Shown here: positions 59,401 through 64,000 of the stretch, one piece after another
Position numbering within the stretch: position 1 is the stretch's first letter
How the letters are laid out: each line of letters starts with the position of its first letter
NCBI GenBank assembly: GCA_934047225.1
Contig: OW203992.1
Location: 2,779,501-2,843,500 of the forward strand
Source of the DNA: Ypsolopha sequella
Taxonomy: Eukaryota > Arthropoda > Insecta > Lepidoptera > Ypsolophidae
Direction: 5' to 3'
DNA: 64,000 nt
Translations under genes and position numbers: made by a program
The notes under the pieces: generated by a model
What the model was told of the DNA's origin: nothing
What the model saw: only the letters and a program-made list of their open reading frames with translations
Database searches by the model: none

Positions 59401-61535
59401 AGTCGCGTAAACTAAGTTACAACCAATGATTATATACTTCAAATACGTGGTGGACCCTGGACTAAGACCCTACAACTGACGGCTTAATTGGCCGCCAAAT
59501 GACCCGGATTCCGGTACAACAGATGTCCAGTGTGCACCCTTTATCCCAGGTTTCATCGACACGGCCTAGCTTAAGCCCATTGTGTATTAAGAAAACAACG
59601 TCCACGAAGGTAGCGCGTACCTCTTCAGCGAACTTGACAGCCTCAGTCGCGTGCTGCGCCTTGGCCTCCAGGTCCCGGGTTTGCTCGGCGAACTTCAGTC
59701 GGTATCGCGCGCGCGCCCTTGCCGCTGACGAGCAGAGCGACCTGCCGTGCGCTTCCACCGCGCGGCGGTACTGCTCCGCGAACGTTGCCACCTCCGACTC
59801 CACGCGGGACGCTTGAGCCTAGTGGGGAATTAGGGCCGTCCATAAAATCAATCAAATCGTCAAGCACCGCGTAGGTGGAGGGAAGACTGAAAAAATGTCA
59901 CGTGATATTTTGTGATTCAATTGACCATGTGTTATTTCCACAAAAATAAAACAAACGACCACGAAGGAAGGCGGTCTAGTATTTTTTCGAGTGACGAGGC
60001 GTACCTCGGAGACTGTTACAGGCAGTTGCATACAATCAGTCACTTCCGTAGATTTTCCCAGGACTGACAGATTAAGGCGTTAGAACATGCGAAAGTGCTG
60101 CCCCTTTAGTAAAAATGAACTATTTTTAAATACCAAAGTTTTAACAAACAACGTTTTTTTATAGCTAGAGTTTTAACTTATGCCAAAAGCGGTTGTTTTT
60201 AGCAAAAGTTCAAATTTTAGCTCATCGAAGACGCGATCTATGAAAACTATGCTATGTACAAATAGTTCATTGCTATTTTTAGACATTTAGTTGAGCAGAT
60301 TTTTAGTAATTTATTCTAAAAAGAAAAATATTTTTTTTCTAAATTAAAAGGATTGCCTGGAAGATATTGCTGTTACCATGTTTAATTGTTTCTTTTGTCT
60401 TTAAGTTATTTGTGTAAATGTACAAAAAGTGTTATAAATAAATAATTTATATAAGCAATATAAATCCAATGGCAAAGTTTATTTGCTTTTGATAGAGGCG
60501 ATTATACGTTGGTTCATTGGCCTCTTTTTCTTGAACGCGTAATACTTATAATCACGCAGCGAACTGGTGTGTTTTAGCTAATACTGAAATATCGTGTAGG
60601 TAAAAAAATATTGAATATAAGTAGACTGACTTCATATTATTATGAAAAAAAAAAAACAAGTCGATTCCTTAACCGCTTTCTTCTGCGGAAATATATTTTT
60701 TTAGACAAAAATACCTATTTTGCCCTCCAATCCAATCCATCAGCCAATATCGGTCCACTGCTGGACATAGGCCTCTCCAAGGGCACGCTACATTTTTCTA
60801 TCCTCGGCCATCCTCATCCAGCCACTACCGGCAATCTTTTCTAGATCGTCAGTCCAGCGAGCTGGCGGGCGTCCTACACTGCGTCTGCTGGTTCGTGGTC
60901 TCCACTCGAGAACTCGAGAATTTTGCCTTATTAAGTACCTATTAAGAAGATTGAATTAATAAAAGACCAACAAAGAAATGTATTTTTTAGGGTTCCGTAC
61001 CTAAAAGGTACAAAAGGAACCTCTATAGTGAGACTCCGTTGTCCGTCCGTCCGTCCGTATGTCGCAGCCTCATAACTTTATCACCGTTAAAGATGAAGAC
61101 TTAAAATTTTGCATAAAATAGTTTTTATTTGCCCCCAAAACAAGGTGTAAAAAAAATTTTAAATGTTCAAAATATTTCCAAAACAAAATAGATATAAATA
61201 ATTAAATTTCAAATTTCATGTATTTATCTTTAACGGTGCAAAAGTTATGAGGCTGTGACATACGGACGGACGGACGGACAACGGAATCTCACCGTAAAGG
61301 TTCCTTTTGTACCTTTTAGGTACGGAACACTAAAAAAGACTCCACTCAGTTGACTCACATCAACCTCCATAGCGTGCATGTTGAGGGTCCTGCACGCGCG
61401 GTCGACGTGCTCGGGCACGTACTTAGCGCGCTCGCACGCGTCGCGCAGCAGTCGGGCACGCTCAGCGGCCGCGCGCGTCGCGCTGGCCAGCGCGTGACCC
61501 GAGTGGGAGATGAGGCAGCAATCGCGGCAGACTAC
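53431..61535 (-). CDS. TRIM45: TRIM45-type protein (B-box, coiled coil, filamin), 5' partial
   Basis: Six exons on the minus strand: 61535-61359, 59818-59621, 57127-56926, 56388-56144, 54726-54591 and 53549-53431 (stop included). All GT..AG and phases agree; 358 codons. Order: end of a B-box 2 (VVCRDCCLISHSGHALAS), a coiled coil (exons 1-3, e.g. QRRAVEAHGR-type heptads, EAKEEELLSL), a filamin/ABP280 repeat (residues ~195-275: SGDRVWCGGEQVAGYF, DKNDGTYSLVICPPSPGAYL, NNKPIKGSPF), then a Cys/His-rich tail (HCCSFCSSGGKKDATCGCG, GCGHGHAGHPGARHWSCCG). This combination matches TRIM45, a RING E3 ligase linked to MAPK/NF-kB control in mammals. The RING and first B-box exons are not within the window. 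Symbol by domain order. Confidence 0.85.
53720..53879. repeat. MITE (GGGTCTACCGCGTAATTCTC ends)
   Basis: 160 bp with 24-bp inverted ends and inner TGTATCAACTTCAAG / CTCAAGTTGATGTTGAT. In the last TRIM45 intron. Confidence 0.78.
55064..55105. repeat. 'GGGTTCCGT' lepidopteran repeat fragment
   Basis: GGGTTCCGTTTTGCC and TACGGAACCC pair around CTTTGGG, preceded by ACGGACGGACAGACAG. End of a repeat whose full form is at 60989-61331. Confidence 0.6.
55490..55610. repeat. Cluster of GGGAATTTTCCC palindromes
   Basis: Five or more variants of GGGAATTTTCCC or CGGGAATT within 110 bp, in a TRIM45 intron. Possible degraded transposon terminus. Confidence 0.5.
55759..55962. repeat. MITE, AAGGTGAAATTTAATC family, copy 2
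   Basis: Begins TAAGGTGAAATTTAATCATC and ends AATATCACCTTA. Shares GGTCACGTGACATCGA with the copy at 42193-42451. Confidence 0.65.
57657..58056. repeat. Interspersed repeat (copy B)
   Basis: Reverse complement of 34818-35180, plus an inner palindrome AAAACACTCGCTACGCTCG / CGAGTGTTTT-like pair. In a TRIM45 intron. Confidence 0.7.
58280..59225 (-). pseudogene. Degenerate non-LTR retrotransposon RT (jockey/CR1-like)
   Basis: Minus-strand fragments in several frames: LNAGVPQGGVLTPLLIKFFI, LHADDLQLYRNFLSHVEGMN (the Y/F-A-D-D box here H-A-D-D), AKSFGLLVNSKKSQAILIGS, LGIIIDSHLSWVPHM, and a 3' end NSFNVQAVRLWNALPHCIR. A/T-rich tail near 58200-58290. Heavily mutated; inside a TRIM45 intron, same strand. 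Confidence 0.75.
60075..60340. repeat. Interspersed repeat, longer copy of 36400-36570
   Basis: GCGAAAGTGCTGCCCC at the left. AATGAACTATTTTTAAATA and its near complement AATAGTTCATTGCTATTTTT form inverted arms. Confidence 0.55.
60989..61331. repeat. Full-length 'AGGGTTCCGTACC' MITE
   Basis: 343 bp. Left arm AGGGTTCCGTACCTAAAAGG, then GAGACTCCGTTGTCCGTCCG and CCTCATAACTTTATCACCG; the right arm is their complement. Fragments recur at 11805, 12040, 48660, 55064 and 63330. It ends 28 bp from a TRIM45 exon. Confidence 0.85.
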
Positions 61536-62850
61536 CTGGTGGGGAACGAGAAACTGTTGTACATCGTCCATCGTCATGACAGATGCCTGAGGTGTCAGAC
61601 GCGTGCATTTCGAGTAAGTCACAGTCCACACTCGTACACCCACATTTCACCTACAATTATTACGCCCAGCGTGATGAGTGGGGAGTCTTGTCACCGAAAG
61701 TCGGGCACAAACATTTTCAACTTTTCATGTAACCCCAATAGTTTAATGTATGTAGAAGAGTAAAAACTGGTTTCGTAGAACCACCCAAAATGCTTTCATT
61801 TATGAAAAAAAAAGTTAGAGCCTTTTTATGATTTCCGTAAAATCCAAAGAAACCATGGTCACCTGTGTAGCTAGCAGGCGCCAAAGATACAGCGTCTAAC
61901 TATCCTACTTACGCATACCGCGTTTGTCAATGTGTGAGAGAGCAAGTATGATAGAAAGACACTATATAGCCGGTCCCTGCTCGACCTCCTGAAGAGAGAA
62001 GACAATTACAGCGCGCCAAGTATTTTTCATCGTTGACCACACTATTTTGTACAATTTGAACTGGTTCCGTCTGGGATAAACATAAATCATCTTTCCAAGT
62101 TAAATTTTTCAAGAATTTTTTACTTCTTGTTTTTATTGATTGATTTTCAGGTTGACTTAAGGAAGTAGACAGTAGTTTAACTTGGCGGTGTCCTTGAAAT
62201 CAATACCTACGGCCTCTCGGTACCTAAACACACGCTAGGGCTGCCAACGTATTTGATAATGCTTAATTTTAATGATAATAATATTTAATTTAAACAGTCA
62301 TACAATACATAACATATTCTATAATTTCGTGCCATAATTTACGAAAATGCGCGTGAGCGGCTTAAAGTGTCAACGCGGTAACATGCTAACGTGACTGAGG
62401 CACAACCAATAGTACTCTTTGGGCTCAACTGCGACTGCCGCCCAGTGTTGTTCCTGACAAATTTAGGGTTGCCGTATTCTAATTTTAAAATTGCCGGATT
62501 TTTAGGGAAAACTAAGCAAAATGCCGTATTTCACAAAATGTTTATTTGGAAGGTTTAAATCATGAAGCAACAAGCCAGTGGAGAGCGTAGAGACACATTC
62601 TCCTTCAAAACACAAGTCACCAATATACGGCGGGGGACGTGACAGCTTAGCGAGCTGTGATTGGACAGCTCAAGGTAAAAATTTGATGCGTAATTTGTGT
62701 AGGGATGTCATACAAGTGAAACGAAAAATTATCGATATCGATAAAATCGAAAAAATTAATTTGGAATTTTCGAGTTTGTCAAAGATATACCAATGAAAGT
62801 ATTGTTGGGTAATAAATAAAACAAAATTATTTATTTGACAAAGTAGCTAC
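61536..62850. other. TRIM45 intron, upstream part
   Basis: No TRIM45 RING or B-box 1 exon could be recognised. A repeat with GTTGCCGTATTCTAATTTT lies near 62460-62550. The rest is AT-rich. Confidence 0.5.
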
Positions 62851-63173
62851 TCACTGATTTTTGAAATGAATTAATTTGGAGTATATTTTTCTTATATAAT
62901 CCTTCGGGTTTTGATTATTTTTTGTAATGAAGGTTAGCCGGGCATCCACATATTTTTTTATTACACATGAAGCTAAGTCAATCAAGTGATTTGTGGATTC
63001 TGTATCAAATTGGTGAAAGTTTATGTCTGAGAACAGATCGTATCCCAAGAAAGATTTCAACACAATCTTTATGAAATAATCGGAATTATATTTCGAAGAT
63101 AAAGTCTTGTGAATGTGAATGACCAACTTAACTTGACACTTACAATCTTTTAAACTCCATACATCTAAAGAGT
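62851..63173 (-). pseudogene. THAP/P-like transposase C-terminal exon
   Basis: Minus-strand exon after acceptor CTTAATTAG (63173): DSLDVWSLKDCKCQVKLVIH, SKYNSDYFIKIVLKSFLGYD, LIDLASCVIKKYVDARLTF, ending IYSKLIHFKNQ and stop. The ending with basic residues and H-F-K-N-Q resembles the C-termini of THAP-type transposase proteins. It lies on the same strand as the THAP first exon at 63809. Their splice phases do not match, so at least one exon is missing. Confidence 0.4.
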
Positions 63174-63235
63174 CTAATTAAGTTAGTAATAATAACTACC
63201 TTCATAACTAAATATTTGTAATTATTAGTATTTGT

Positions 63236-63400
63236 TGTTATAGCGGCAACAGGAACACATCATCTGTGTGATTTCAACTGTCTAGCTATCACGGTTCATG
63301 AGATACAGCCTCAAGACAGACGGACGGACGGATGGACGGACAGCGGAGTGTTAGTAATAGGGTCCCGTTAGGCACCCTTTGGGTATGGAACCCTAAAAAT
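63236..63400. repeat. 'ACGGACGG..GGAACCCTA' repeat fragment
   Basis: ACGGACGGACGGATGGACGG followed by GGGTCCCGTT and TATGGAACCCTAAA; same family as 60989-61331. Confidence 0.65.
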
Positions 63401-63729
63401 GGTATCAGATGCACTGACAGACACTACTGATAAACATAGGCACTTCTGACGCTAAACAAACGCGTATAAAAATATCCCTACATTAAGTACTTACCTTACA
63501 TACATTACATATACTTACATGCATACAATGTATGTAAGCAACAATACATTGTTCGATAAATTATTAAACACGTAGTAGGACAGCACTATCGAAAAAAAAC
63601 GAGACAACTGTTGTGCATTTCACCGTGCGACAGAAAGAGAGGACGTGAAGACATCAACGCAAAGCGCAAGTTCAATTGAAATATTTAATTGTTATATTTT
63701 GAAGATTAAAAGTATACGAAAACACTTAC

Positions 63730-63809
63730 TTATGAAACGTTACTCCATCTTTTGTGGTACTTGAAGTAGAAGTATTCTTTCCACACCATTTTATTGCACA
63801 AGTAGGCAT
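63730..63809 (-). pseudogene. THAP-domain first exon
   Basis: ATG 63809 opens MPTCAIKWCGKNTSTSS (C-x4-C), then KDGVTFH, with donor GTAAGTG two bases into a codon. Same length (80 nt) and phase as the exon at 16762. The next THAP exon is not found before 62851, so the gene is partial or deleted; alternatively exon 2 is too diverged to see. Confidence 0.5.
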
Positions 63810-64000
63810 ATTTACTGTAAATTTCGGATTTTTTCTACAGAAACACGCTATGTTTTCACGGACACAGCCAAACTCTGACTAAAACCAATGGCTTCGCTTC
63901 AAGCGCCTAAACGCTTTGGGAAGCGGCTGTTTGGCGAGTCGCGTTCAGAGCTGTCATATGGACCAAATAAAAAGTCCGTAAAAGACCGAAAACGTATAAA

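Noticed and set aside
59462..59803. 113-codon minus frame as a complete small gene
   Set aside because: It is a TRIM45 coiled-coil exon running on past its splice donor at 59620.
1..64000. CRISPR array, prokaryotic operon or viral genome
   Set aside because: Intron-bearing genes and eukaryotic transposons dominate; the 25 kb tandem array has no variable spacers.

Overview
The window looks like nuclear DNA of a lepidopteran (moth or butterfly). The genes have introns with GT..AG junctions, the spacers are AT-rich, and many short inverted-repeat elements and 'GGGTTCCGTA..CCGTCCGTC' repeats of a kind common in Lepidoptera are present. No bacterial features, CRISPR arrays or operons were seen. 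The taxon is inferred from gene and repeat character, not from a database match.

Four host genes can be traced exon by exon. (1) 1-4545, plus strand: 3' part of a secreted-type, Gln/Asn/Pro-rich protein with a Thr run and two C-terminal fasciclin (FAS1) domains. (2) 4881-10784, minus strand: a complete HRI-type eIF2-alpha kinase (EIF2AK1) in three exons, convergent with the FAS1 gene. (3) 31966-45381, plus strand: a complete MED15 (Mediator tail subunit) gene in eleven exons, 702 codons, with every exon phase consistent. (4) 53431-61535, minus strand: the 3' six exons of a TRIM45-type protein (B-box, coiled coil, filamin repeat, Cys/His-rich tail); its RING exons are not in the window. MED15 and TRIM45 are convergent across about 8 kb of repeats.

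Between HRI and MED15 (about 11-31 kb) lies a nest of transposable elements. Two THAP-domain elements sit in opposite orientation (14715-16580 and 17423-29694). They share the terminal repeat CTCAGAATAAGGAA and each is flanked by a perfect 8-bp duplication (GGACCGAC and GTCTCGCT), which together point to P-element-like transposons. The right-hand one was hit by a LINE (duplication ACCTAC). The LINE was then hit by a Ty3/gypsy-type LTR element (duplication GTAT), which itself carries a MITE in pol and a 16-hairpin tandem repeat near its 3' end.

The most unusual signals are: the LTR element, whose two 465-bp LTRs look identical although its protease, reverse transcriptase and integrase are ruined while gag stays open; the tandem hairpin array with compensatory arm changes; the P-like THAP elements plus further orphan THAP first exons that all end at the same splice phase; a Penelope-like (GIY-YIG) retroelement antisense in a MED15 intron; and oppositely oriented MITEs bracketing MED15 exons 8-9.
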